Origin: Candidatus Gastranaerophilales bacterium
GTDB taxonomy: Bacteria; Cyanobacteriota; Vampirovibrionia; Gastranaerophilales; Gastranaerophilaceae
Assembly (NCBI GenBank): GCA_944325315.1
Contig: CALVAA010000016.1
Location: forward strand, 1 to 43,576
Direction: 5' to 3'
Length of the DNA stretch: 43,576 nt
The position numbers and the translations under genes were made by a program. A model generated the notes under the pieces. The model saw nothing but the letters and a program-made list of their open reading frames with translations, searched no databases and was not told the origin of the DNA. This document shows, one piece after another, positions 33,022 through 40,970 of this stretch. Numbering within the stretch: position 1 is the first letter of the stretch; each line of letters starts with the position of its first letter.

Positions 33022-35082
33022 ATGAGTATTAGAATTTGTCAAAATTCATTTTCAAGAGGCATCATCTCTCCTTCTTTGCAAGGCAGGGTTGATTTGGAAC
33101 AATATTCTTTAGGTTTGAAAAATTTAACTAACGGTATGGTACTACAGGAAGGCTGTGTTGTAAACAGGCCCGGTTTAGAGTTTTTGGTTAAAGCAAAATA
33201 TAATAACAAAAAAACAAGATTAGTGCCTTTTATTTTTAATTTATCTCAAAATTATATAATTGAAATGGGCGATAAATATTTCAGAATAATTAAAGACGGA
33301 GGCTATTTACTTAACGATTCCGGTGATATTGTTGAAATTGAAACAGAGTATCTCGAAGAAGACTTATTTAATATTGATTATGTGCAGCAAGCCGATGTTA
33401 TTACTTTTGTACATGAAAACTATCCTCCTTGTGAATTATCAAGATTGTCTAATGATGAATGGGTGTTTAACGAGGTAAGTTTTGAAGCTTCGATACTTCC
33501 TCCGAATAATGTGAGCGCTGTTTATACCGGCTCTGTTGCCTCTAATACCACTACTTATCAGTATGTTGTTTGTGCTGTGGATAAAACTACTAATGAAGAA
33601 AGCACAAGAAGTGCAATTGCTTCAGTTGTCGGACACCTGGAGGCCTATTGGACAACTTCCGAAAAGATTACTATTAGCTGGTCAAGCGTTGAAAACGCAA
33701 GCGAATATAACATATACAGAGCTGTAAACGGTATATTTGGATATGTCGGAACATCAAACAATACAAGTTTTATTGATAACAACATAGAGCCTGATCTTTC
33801 AAGTTGTGCACCTATTTTTACAAATCCTTTTGAAGAACAAAATCCTTCTTGTGTTTGTTATTTTCAACAAAGAAAAATTTATGCCGCTTCAAAAACTTCT
33901 CCTCAAACCTTTTGGGCGAGCCAATCTACAACAAATAATAATTTTAATATTTCAAGACCTTTAAATGCGGTTGATTCGATTACAATGTCAATTTATGATA
34001 ATGTTGCAAATGTTATTCAACATTTAATTCCTTTGAATGATTTAATTGTAATGACATCAAATGCCGAATGGGCGGTCAACGGTTCAGACGGTGTTTTTTG
34101 CGCCAGTCCGGCACCTGTTGCAAATATTCAATCTTATTACGGTTCATCTAAAATTAAACCCGTAATATCCGGCTCTATGGTTTTGTTTGTGCAATCAGGC
34201 GGAAATATTGTAAGAGATTTGGGCTATAATTATCTTTCGGATTCTTATGATGGGCAAGAGCTTACTCTTTTTGCAAATCATCTTTTTGAAGGCAAACAAA
34301 TAGTTGATATGGCTTATTCAAAAGAGCCTCACAGGATACTCTGGTGTGTTATGTCGGATGGAACGATTAACGCTTTAACATATAATCCTAAACAAAAAAT
34401 TTCTGCCTGGCATACTCATAAAACAGCGGGTGAATTTGAAAGTGTTGCCGTAATTCGTGAGGATAATGAAGATATTGCTTATTTTGTTGTAAAAAGAACC
34501 GTAAATAATGAGCAGGTAAGATATATAGAACGCTTTAAAAGCAGGGTTGTAAAATCTATGGAAGATGCTTTTTTCCTTGATTGTGCCCTAAAGCAGTCAT
34601 TTGATGAAAAAGTAAGCACGATATCCGGACTTGAGCATTTAAAAAATTCTGAAGTTTGTGCTTTGTTAGATTTCGGAGTGGTTGAAAAATTATCTGTAGA
34701 TGAAAACGGTAAAGTTAATTTGCCTTATGAAGCAAATAACGTTTTAATCGGGCTTCCTTATACTTTTGAACTTGAAACACTTAATCTTGAAAGCGAAGGT
34801 ACTATCGGGATATTTAAGACTATTAATAAAATTGAAATCAGAATTCTAAATTCACGAGAGGACTTTTTTATTGTTAATTCCGATAAAACTTTGTCCCAAA
34901 GCCCAAGAAGCCATCAGAGCGTCAATTATCCTTCACTTCTTTTTGATAAAGATATTGAATTTTGTCCGCTTAGTTCTTCTTCACTACAAGAATGCGTAAA
35001 AATTGTTCAAAAATTTCCGCTCCCTCTTAATATTTTGTCAATTTCAACTACGCTTTCTCTTCAGGAAGTTGAAGCACAATGA
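33022..35082 (+). CDS. Tail tubular protein B-like (tail nozzle) with inserted fibronectin-type segment
   Basis: The 686-residue protein starts with the family opening NSFSRGIISPSLQGRVDLEQY and ENG-like NMVLQEGCVVNRPG, followed by beta-propeller-like repeats. Between about residues 155 and 260 a segment (PPNNVSAVYTG...YNIYRAVNGIFGYVG) has fibronectin type III-like features with the Y-x-I-Y-R pattern. It forms the tube through which DNA leaves. AGGAG precedes the ATG and its end overlaps the next gene by 4 nt (ATGA). Confidence 0.87.
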   Translation: MSIRICQNSFSRGIISPSLQGRVDLEQYSLGLKNLTNGMVLQEGCVVNRPGLEFLVKAKYNNKKTRLVPFIFNLSQNYIIEMGDKYFRIIKDGGYLLNDSGDIVEIETEYLEEDLFNIDYVQQADVITFVHENYPPCELSRLSNDEWVFNEVSFEASILPPNNVSAVYTGSVASNTTTYQYVVCAVDKTTNEESTRSAIASVVGHLEAYWTTSEKITISWSSVENASEYNIYRAVNGIFGYVGTSNNTSFIDNNIEPDLSSCAPIFTNPFEEQNPSCVCYFQQRKIYAASKTSPQTFWASQSTTNNNFNISRPLNAVDSITMSIYDNVANVIQHLIPLNDLIVMTSNAEWAVNGSDGVFCASPAPVANIQSYYGSSKIKPVISGSMVLFVQSGGNIVRDLGYNYLSDSYDGQELTLFANHLFEGKQIVDMAYSKEPHRILWCVMSDGTINALTYNPKQKISAWHTHKTAGEFESVAVIREDNEDIAYFVVKRTVNNEQVRYIERFKSRVVKSMEDAFFLDCALKQSFDEKVSTISGLEHLKNSEVCALLDFGVVEKLSVDENGKVNLPYEANNVLIGLPYTFELETLNLESEGTIGIFKTINKIEIRILNSREDFFIVNSDKTLSQSPRSHQSVNYPSLLFDKDIEFCPLSSSSLQECVKIVQKFPLPLNILSISTTLSLQEVEAQ

Positions 35083-35558
35083 AAAGGATTATAAGGCCCG
35101 AGAGAAAATATTTTGAATTATTTTATGACAATCTGAGAAAAGAAGACAAAAAAGAAGTCATTAAAACCGTCAAGGATAAAAAGGAATTTTTAAAGCTTTG
35201 CACTATGAATCTTAATGCAAATTTTCTTGCTTTGGAAAATGACTTTCCGCTTGCAATGGGCGGAGTCAAAGATGTGTTTTTTAATGATTTAAAAGTGGGT
35301 CAGATTTGGCTTCTTACAACAAACAAACTTTACACTAACCGTATTTGTGTATACAGATATGTAAAATACATGTTGAATTTTTATAAAAAAGAATATGATT
35401 TTTTATTCAACTATATTTATAAATCTAATTTTAAAGCACTGAATTGGCTTGAAAAATCAGGTTTCAAAACTGTAACTTTATCTAAAACTTTAGATTTTAA
35501 ACTGTTTTATTTTATAAAAGGAGATTTTAGCTTTGATTTACGATATTTTACCGGTTAA
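35079..35558 (+). CDS. gp13/DUF2833-like internal virion protein
   Basis: A 159-residue protein of the T7 gp13-type/DUF2833 kind, which has a GNAT-like fold. The C-terminal LNWLEKSGFKTV resembles the G-F end of GNAT domains (N-W-L-x-x-x-G-F). It is fused into the tail block by overlaps at both ends (4 nt before, 26 nt after). In T7 gp13 is needed for virion maturation; whether this one has transferase activity is unknown. Confidence 0.7.
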   Translation: MKRIIRPERKYFELFYDNLRKEDKKEVIKTVKDKKEFLKLCTMNLNANFLALENDFPLAMGGVKDVFFNDLKVGQIWLLTTNKLYTNRICVYRYVKYMLNFYKKEYDFLFNYIYKSNFKALNWLEKSGFKTVTLSKTLDFKLFYFIKGDFSFDLRYFTG

Positions 35559-36477
35559 CAACTATTGCGGAAACAATAGTACAACAACTTTTGATTTTGA
35601 TTTCTATATAGACAATGAAGAACAATTAAAAGTTACGCTTTTTAATGAAAACAGTGTTCAATTGCCGCTTGTTTTAAATGTTGATTATTCAATTAATGAA
35701 ATAAAGAATCCTAATGGGAGTTTTATTACCTTTCCATTGCTAGGATCTTCTTATGGGATTTTAACAGACGAGCAGAAAATTTCAATTGAGCTTTCTTTGC
35801 CTATCTCACAAGAAACCCAATACAACAATAGTTCCCTTTTAAATTTATCGGCGCTTGAATATTCGTTCGATTACCTTACAAGATTGGTTCAGATAGTTTC
35901 AAGAAAAATTGCTCTTTGTGTTAAAGTTGATGAAGCTTCGGATACCACGCCGCAGGATTTAATGGAACAAATAAATTCAAAAGCGGTTTCTTGTGAGTTA
36001 AATGCACAACAAACACAACAAAATTTAAACACAATCCTTGAAAAATATGCTGCAATAGTTGATATTAACGGGTATATTAGTGATAATTATGACAAATTTT
36101 TATTGATAGATTCTGTTAATCAAAAATGCGACACCAAATTGAATTTGAATGCTTCTAATTTTAGCTCGGATGGTAAAACAGTCGTTACTTCTTTTTCTTT
36201 CCCGTCAAATGAGTCGGTGGATATAGCAAATGCTGGTCAGCTTTCATCATATACCGCTCCTGCTGACGGTTGGTTTTGTGTGAGTGGCAGTACAACAAGC
36301 TCCGGGTATATAACAATAAATTCAAATAGTATATCAGTGACACAGCGGACACCTGCGTCTGGAGGAATTAGTTGTTATTTGCCCGTAAGTAAAGATGCTA
36401 CTGTTACTATAGATTATGCACGGACTAATATTAGTTCTATTAGATTCATTTATGCAAAAGGCGAGGCACAGAGTTAG
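35533..36477 (+). CDS. Tail fibre / receptor-binding protein
   Basis: The start is a TTG at 35533, nine nt behind AAAGGAG, inside the end of the preceding gene. The N-terminal 150 residues look like the T7 gp17-type tail attachment domain (NNSTTTFDFDFYIDNEEQLKV, LEYSFDYLTRLVQ). A short helical shaft region follows, then a C-terminal domain of about 90 residues beginning near LSSYTAPADGWFCVSG, the style of receptor-binding tips. At 314 residues it is short for a fibre. The C-terminal part has more GC-rich codons than the N-terminal part, suggesting that the tip was acquired by recombination. Confidence 0.75.
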   Translation: MIYDILPVNNYCGNNSTTTFDFDFYIDNEEQLKVTLFNENSVQLPLVLNVDYSINEIKNPNGSFITFPLLGSSYGILTDEQKISIELSLPISQETQYNNSSLLNLSALEYSFDYLTRLVQIVSRKIALCVKVDEASDTTPQDLMEQINSKAVSCELNAQQTQQNLNTILEKYAAIVDINGYISDNYDKFLLIDSVNQKCDTKLNLNASNFSSDGKTVVTSFSFPSNESVDIANAGQLSSYTAPADGWFCVSGSTTSSGYITINSNSISVTQRTPASGGISCYLPVSKDATVTIDYARTNISSIRFIYAKGEAQS

Positions 36478-36529
36478 TGTGTGTGGCTTGGAAAAGAAAG
36501 TCGGTTGTAAGATTTAGGGAGAATTAATT

Positions 36530-37030
36530 ATGACAGTTAATTATTATATTGAAAGCGGTTCAAAAATCGTGTTGGCGGATAGTGATTATCAAAAGCTTGT
36601 AAATACGCTTGATTTTATGCCGCAGTATAAAAATTTGGATATAAAACAGACAACAAGACCGATAGTTTTGTCAGATAAAAGTAATGAGTTTGTGTTTGCA
36701 GATACTGAAGAGTATATTTTGGAGCAGAGTGAAAAGGAGGCTTTGAGATTATCTATGCTTAACCTTACTGCTGCTGATGTTGAAAGAGCTATTTACAAGG
36801 CAAAGGGGATGGATTTTGATGATGTCGTAGCTCTTGTCGAAAATTCCCATACATCAGAGATTGATATTAAGGCTCTAAAGATTGAGCTTAAGGCAAATAA
36901 TTTTTATCGCGGAAACCCATATATTGACCTTGTCGGAACTTTGCTCGGATTTAGTAAAACACAGTTGGATGAGTTTTTTGAAACAAATGATTATACAAAA
37001 TTATTAGCGGATAGTAGTGCTTTAAGTTAG
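36530..37030 (+). CDS. Phage-cassette protein downstream of the fibre (166 aa)
   Basis: Function not recognised. The first 80 residues look beta-rich (VNYYIESGSKIVLADSDYQKL) and the rest helical (EKEALRLSMLNLTAADVERAIYKAKG). Genes here, just after the fibre, are often chaperones or fibre-tip partners; this is position-based inference. TAGGGAG is upstream. Lys is encoded by AAG more often than in the virion genes to the left, consistent with a different origin for this end of the cassette. Confidence 0.55.
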   Translation: MTVNYYIESGSKIVLADSDYQKLVNTLDFMPQYKNLDIKQTTRPIVLSDKSNEFVFADTEEYILEQSEKEALRLSMLNLTAADVERAIYKAKGMDFDDVVALVENSHTSEIDIKALKIELKANNFYRGNPYIDLVGTLLGFSKTQLDEFFETNDYTKLLADSSALS

Positions 37031-37049
37031 TTTTAGAAAGGATGTAAGA

Positions 37050-37283
37050 ATGGATGATAAAATGAAACAAGCTTTGCTTGAATGTTGCGAAAGAAATTGT
37101 GAAGTTATTTCACCCGCTGCTGTAGCTTTTATTAAAGACCTCACTAATACAGCAATTGAAACATCAGAAACTTCGATTGATGATATGTTCTTGCCAATCA
37201 TTAATAAGGGCTTTGAAGTTTTGGATGAATTTTTAGTTAAACAGATAGATAAAATTGATGGAGTTGAAAATAATGCCGTTTGA
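37050..37283 (+). CDS. Small acidic phage-cassette protein (77 aa)
   Basis: Function not recognised. A soluble helical protein with an acidic centre (TSETSIDDMFLP) and two Cys near residues 12 and 13 (ECCERNC). GAAAGGATG lies upstream. It overlaps the next gene by 11 nt, so it belongs to one transcript with the downstream lysis genes. Confidence 0.5.
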   Translation: MDDKMKQALLECCERNCEVISPAAVAFIKDLTNTAIETSETSIDDMFLPIINKGFEVLDEFLVKQIDKIDGVENNAV

Positions 37284-37521
37284 TGTGGCAGAGGCGATTG
37301 AGGCATTAGCAGAGGCTTTAAAGAAAGGTTTTTCTTGTGCTGAATCTTTTAAAAAAAGGCAGTCTGAAGCTGAAATAATTAAATTTGCAAGAGAAAAAAT
37401 TAAGGCAATCGATATAGCGGAAAGAATTATAGTGCTTTGTTATAATTATTATTCTTTATTTAGTTTGGAAGATAAAAAGGAGTTTTCCAGTCTTTTTGAA
37501 AAGTTTTTAGAGCATAATTGA
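37273..37521 (+). CDS. Small helical phage-cassette protein (82 aa)
   Basis: Function not recognised. The frame opens at a TTG at 37255, but the ATG at 37273 with GGAG nine nt upstream is the better start. The product is a mainly helical, charged protein (VAEAIEALAEALKKGF, EIIKFAREKIKAIDIA) without signal or membrane segment. Its stop TGA overlaps the start of the DUF1353 gene (TGATG), so translation is coupled. Confidence 0.5.
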   Translation: MPFDVAEAIEALAEALKKGFSCAESFKKRQSEAEIIKFAREKIKAIDIAERIIVLCYNYYSLFSLEDKKEFSSLFEKFLEHN

Positions 37522-37922
37522 TGGAAATTTTTTATACTGATTTTTCAAGGTTATTGGGATTTGATTATAGAGATTCAAAGCCGTTGTATCTGACAAGTCC
37601 TGTGACGGTTGTTGTTAGTACTTTGAATTGTATTTGTTTTGTAATACCCGGTGGTTATAGGTCTGACGGATGTACATTGAAATTTCGTGTTTTTTGGTTG
37701 CTTTTCGGTTGTCCGCATACAGGTAAGTATGTTCCTGCAAGTGTAATTCATGATTATGTTGTTGAAAACCCTGAACTTGTAAATGGGGATTTGAGGTTAT
37801 CGACAGATATTTTTTATTTCGTATTGCTTAAAGAAGGTGTAAATGGAGTGATTGCAAATTTGATGCGGTTTTTTGTGTATTGGTATCAAAGGATTTTTAA
37901 AAAGGAGAGATGGAATGCCTGA
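37521..37922 (+). CDS. DUF1353 family phage protein
   Basis: The 133-residue protein matches DUF1353: a early strand with VVVSTLNCICFVIPGGYRSDGCTL (matching V-P-x-G-F-x-T-D-G-A-S), FWLLFGCPHTGKYVPASVIHDYVV with the conserved A-S-x-I-H-D-Y-x-x block, and a C-terminal helix. DUF1353 genes are common in tailed phages near the lysis genes, with unproven function. Start at the ATG overlapping the previous stop. Confidence 0.8.
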   Translation: MEIFYTDFSRLLGFDYRDSKPLYLTSPVTVVVSTLNCICFVIPGGYRSDGCTLKFRVFWLLFGCPHTGKYVPASVIHDYVVENPELVNGDLRLSTDIFYFVLLKEGVNGVIANLMRFFVYWYQRIFKKERWNA

Positions 37923-38292
37923 ACAGCCTGATAAGTGTAGAGAACATCATATGCTTTTGAAAAGAGAAATCGAAAATTTTAAAAAAGAGTTTGACGATTT
38001 GATTAAAAATTGTAAGGATATGCATTGTTTCTTTTTTGGCGGTTATAATCAGTCAGACGGGCATATCAGTTTTGTTGATAAGGTTAATACTTTGTATGAA
38101 AATCAAAGAAAAGCGAGAACCTTTTTGTACACTTTTTTGAGTGCGTTTGGCGTTTTGATTATTAGCGGTTTTGTTGGTCTTGGAATACAGCTTCAAAAAA
38201 TTGATAAAACTGCTCAGGATTTGCAGTATGTGATGCAAAAGCAAGCACAGTTGGAGATAAGTATAGCAAAAATTGAGGAAAAGATTAAATGA
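37915..38292 (+). CDS. XhlA/holin-associated membrane protein
   Basis: The start is the ATG at 37915 (AAGGAG seven nt upstream), giving 125 residues; a longer frame from 37873 has no ribosome-binding site. A soluble N-terminal helical part (about 1-60, EIENFKKEFDDLIKNCKD) is followed by one transmembrane helix (FLYTFLSAFGVLIISGFVG, about 77-95) and a C-terminal coiled-coil tail. This layout resembles phage XhlA-type haemolysin/holin-partner proteins. It directly precedes the endolysin gene with a 4-nt overlap, so a role in lysis is inferred. Confidence 0.6.
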   Translation: MPEQPDKCREHHMLLKREIENFKKEFDDLIKNCKDMHCFFFGGYNQSDGHISFVDKVNTLYENQRKARTFLYTFLSAFGVLIISGFVGLGIQLQKIDKTAQDLQYVMQKQAQLEISIAKIEEKIK

Positions 38293-38687
38293 GTTTAAAT
38301 TTTACAATTTCGGAGTTGATTAAATCAGATACAGCATCAAAATATAATATCAATAATATGCCGGATATAAACTCACTCGATAACTTATTGGATTTAATCT
38401 TCTACTGCTTGCAGCCTTTAAGGGATAAATTAAATAAGCCTGTTGTAATAACTTCGGGTTATAGGAGTACCCGGGTGAACAGACTCACGGGCGGAGTATC
38501 TAATAGTCAACACCTTTACGGTCAAGCGGCTGATTTTATAATAAATGGTATGACCCCTTTTCAAATAATAGAAAAAATTAAAACCTACAATATCGACTTT
38601 GACCAACTCATAAATGAATACGATAAATGGGTGCATATTTCATATGTTAAAGGAAAAAACAGAAAACAAGTTTTAAAAATAAGCTAA
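38289..38687 (+). CDS. Endolysin, M15 family peptidase
   Basis: A 132-residue zinc peptidase of the M15 (VanY/D-Ala-D-Ala carboxypeptidase) type that cleaves peptidoglycan crosslinks. The zinc ligands and catalytic residue are in place: SQHLYGQAADF with H75 and D82, and DQLINEYDKWVHISY with E110 and H116; SGYRSTRVN is the substrate block. No signal peptide, so release requires the adjacent membrane protein. It is the last gene of the cassette; its stop overlaps the last codons of the host HD gene. Confidence 0.93.
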   Translation: MSLNFTISELIKSDTASKYNINNMPDINSLDNLLDLIFYCLQPLRDKLNKPVVITSGYRSTRVNRLTGGVSNSQHLYGQAADFIINGMTPFQIIEKIKTYNIDFDQLINEYDKWVHISYVKGKNRKQVLKIS

Positions 38688-38698
38688 ATATAGCTTAT
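38679..38698. terminator. Shared hairpin at the convergent ends of endolysin and HD gene
   Basis: ATAAGCTA-AATA-TAGCTTAT is a perfect 8-bp stem with a 4-nt loop, containing the stop codons of both convergent genes (TAA at 38685-38687 and TAG on the other strand at 38686-38684). A short U run follows on the + strand (ATATTTTAT). It could be a bidirectional terminator and marks the right end of the phage cassette. Confidence 0.5.
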
Positions 38699-39496
38699 AT
38701 ATTTTATATCAAACATTCCTTTGACTGCCATTTCATATAAAATAGCTTTTGCATTAACACTGCCGAAAGATTTTTTGTACGGCCGTTTTTCTCTGAGTGC
38801 ACAGTAAATATCCGCTACGGTTAAGATTTGATTTAGCGGAGTTCTTAAAATGTTTTTTTCGTAATCATGGTGCTCAAGAGCAAGTTTTGCTACTTTCGGC
38901 GACAGGTCGGTTGTTTTTAAAATTTCAAATCCAAGTTTGTTGTGTTGTTCAACAATTCTTCTTTCTTTGGGTGTCAGTTTGCCTTTTTTGTTTAAAATTT
39001 CAGAAGGAATAAAAATTTTTCCAATGTCGTGTAACAATGCAGCTTGAATCAGATGATTCATATCATTGTCATTTTTTTTAGTATTACTTTTAAAATATAT
39101 ATTTTTTGCGGTTTTGGCAACCGGAATCAAATGTGACATTATAATCGAACTTGCATTATTGATAACATACTTTTTTTCAAGCGAAAATTCATCTAAAATT
39201 TTAAAAATTACAGGATTATTTTTAACTGCCGCATTCAAGACATCTTTATTTAAATATTTAGAAATGAATTTTGCAGGTGAAGTTACTGCCAAGTTTTCAT
39301 TTGCTCTATCATAGATGTAAAAATTGTTATACGGTACGGTCTTCTTTTTTACATTTTTACAGGAAGCATTACTTAAAGCGGGAATCTTACTTACAAAGTT
39401 CTTTTGACAAAAAACGGTCTTGTCTTCATTTTCGTTGTTTATAACATCAAATTGACATTCTAAAAAACTCATATTAAACCCACTAACTATACACAC
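38684..39496 (-). CDS. HD-domain protein, degenerate HD-GYP-like
   Basis: Residues about 145-270 form an HD domain: ALLHDIGKIFIPSEILNKKGKLT with H156-D157 and K160, H185, LEHHDYEKN (H209, H210) and TVADIYCALREKRPYKK (D229). The order is that of HD-GYP cyclic-di-GMP phosphodiesterases, but the GYP signature itself is lost after HHD (DYEKN replaces the Gly-Tyr-Pro loop). The N-terminal 140 residues are not recognised. Start: a GTG at 39496 with AAGGA, or an ATG at 39472 without a clear site. It abuts the phage endolysin gene convergently. It may be a metal-dependent phosphohydrolase with another substrate. Confidence 0.8.
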   Translation of the reverse strand: MCIVSGFNMSFLECQFDVINNENEDKTVFCQKNFVSKIPALSNASCKNVKKKTVPYNNFYIYDRANENLAVTSPAKFISKYLNKDVLNAAVKNNPVIFKILDEFSLEKKYVINNASSIIMSHLIPVAKTAKNIYFKSNTKKNDNDMNHLIQAALLHDIGKIFIPSEILNKKGKLTPKERRIVEQHNKLGFEILKTTDLSPKVAKLALEHHDYEKNILRTPLNQILTVADIYCALREKRPYKKSFGSVNAKAILYEMAVKGMFDIKYISYI

Positions 39497-39576
39497 TTTT
39501 TCCTTATGTTTAATTAAAGTTTTTTTTAAATACTAAATTGCAAAACAGTATATACGAATTTAATAAATATTAATAT

Positions 39577-40908
39577 TTATTTTTTCTCATTGTTGTTATA
39601 ATTTGTAATTCCTGCAAAAGTATTCTTGCCTGTTATTTTTTTTGTAATCCAAAAGGTAAGCTTTGGCATAATTGAAGCAAGTCCTAAAATGCTTACGACA
39701 AAGCCGGCTATCATATAAAGCGCATTTGTTTTATTTATTCTTTTAATAAACTTTTGAAGCTCGTTTTGGTCAATTTTTCCCTCTTTGAAAATTGACTCAT
39801 TCGAGCTTATTTTTTCCAAAAGGCTGACTACGCTCTTGTCAATTTGTTTTAAATCCTCATCTTTGACAAAGCGATTGATTTTTCCATATTTGTTAAATGT
39901 TCCGATTTTATAGTACTTATCTTTTAAATTTTTATCTTTAAATAGGCTTTCAATGTTACTGTTTTTATTTATATCTTTAATAGCATCTTCTATTGTTTTG
40001 GGATTTAGTTTTGAAATATCTTCCGCAATTTTGGGATTAATATCGGGGGTTGGGAAAATTTTTCTTAACATTTTTTGAACAAGGCCAAGACTGTAATTAT
40101 AGAAAAATATGCTCCCGCCATCCATTAGAATGAATTCTAATGCTTCATATTTATTTCTTGATGTTGCAGCCCTGCCTGTAATCATTGGAACGTCTGTGGA
40201 AACCAATCTTGTTCTGTTGTTGTTTTCAAGTTTGTAGGCGTAATTTTGAAGTAAACTTATAATATTTCCCTTAAAGTTTAAATTTTGTTTATTGTTCTTG
40301 AATGAATCAATATATTTGTCAATTGATTGTTCTTTGAGCATTGTTTTTGAAACATTATTCTTGGATAGTTTTTTTTCTGTAATTTTTTGGTTTATTTTAG
40401 GTAAGACAATACCCATTAAGCCGCAATTTATTACAAGTGAGGCTAAGATTGTTATTGTTTTTGCACTTTTGATTCTTTTTAGAATTGCTTCGGTTGATAA
40501 ATTTTTAATTTTTTCTTGGATTTTTCCTGTTTGATATTTTTTAAGCTCGCTAACGTCAAGGTTTTTTGGGTTTTTGTTTGTTTTTAGATAATTGATTGAA
40601 TCCAAAATTGAATTGTTTCCTTCTTTTGTGTTGGATAGATCAATATCCATAGGAATCTTTAGTACTTTTTCACAGAAAATGTTGCCGGCTTTGTTAAAAA
40701 AGGGGATACCAAAAAGCCAAACAATTGCCGCCATAACTTCTTTTCTTAGTTTTTCGCTTCCTTCAATTAATCCGCCTCTTTTATAGCCTTCATATGAGCG
40801 CCCTAAATCAGCAGGGATTTCTTCAATCAAAACCCCCATTTTATTGTTTGGGTTGTTAATGTGATTTACAATTTCAGCTAAAGCGCTGTAATTACCGTTT
40901 ATAAACAA
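39577..40908 (-). CDS. Orphan multi-helix membrane-associated protein (443 aa)
   Basis: Function not recognised. Start is a TTG at 40908 (a weak AGG lies upstream). Hydrophobic segments are seen near residues 58-72, 151-170, 262-278 and 400-425, with Lys/Asn-rich regions between. LNFKG at 210-214 is the same short aromatic motif as in other orphans of this window, and the C-terminal hydrophobic hairpin recalls the 346-aa orphan at 853-1893. I infer a lineage-specific family. It lies 62 nt downstream of the two PlsC genes and may be co-transcribed with them. Confidence 0.7.
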   Translation of the reverse strand: MFINGNYSALAEIVNHINNPNNKMGVLIEEIPADLGRSYEGYKRGGLIEGSEKLRKEVMAAIVWLFGIPFFNKAGNIFCEKVLKIPMDIDLSNTKEGNNSILDSINYLKTNKNPKNLDVSELKKYQTGKIQEKIKNLSTEAILKRIKSAKTITILASLVINCGLMGIVLPKINQKITEKKLSKNNVSKTMLKEQSIDKYIDSFKNNKQNLNFKGNIISLLQNYAYKLENNNRTRLVSTDVPMITGRAATSRNKYEALEFILMDGGSIFFYNYSLGLVQKMLRKIFPTPDINPKIAEDISKLNPKTIEDAIKDINKNSNIESLFKDKNLKDKYYKIGTFNKYGKINRFVKDEDLKQIDKSVVSLLEKISSNESIFKEGKIDQNELQKFIKRINKTNALYMIAGFVVSILGLASIMPKLTFWITKKITGKNTFAGITNYNNNEKK

Positions 40909-40970
40909 ATTTGATACCTGATATAAAAGTAATAATCCTTTTATATAAAACTGTAGAATAAAAAAAATTG

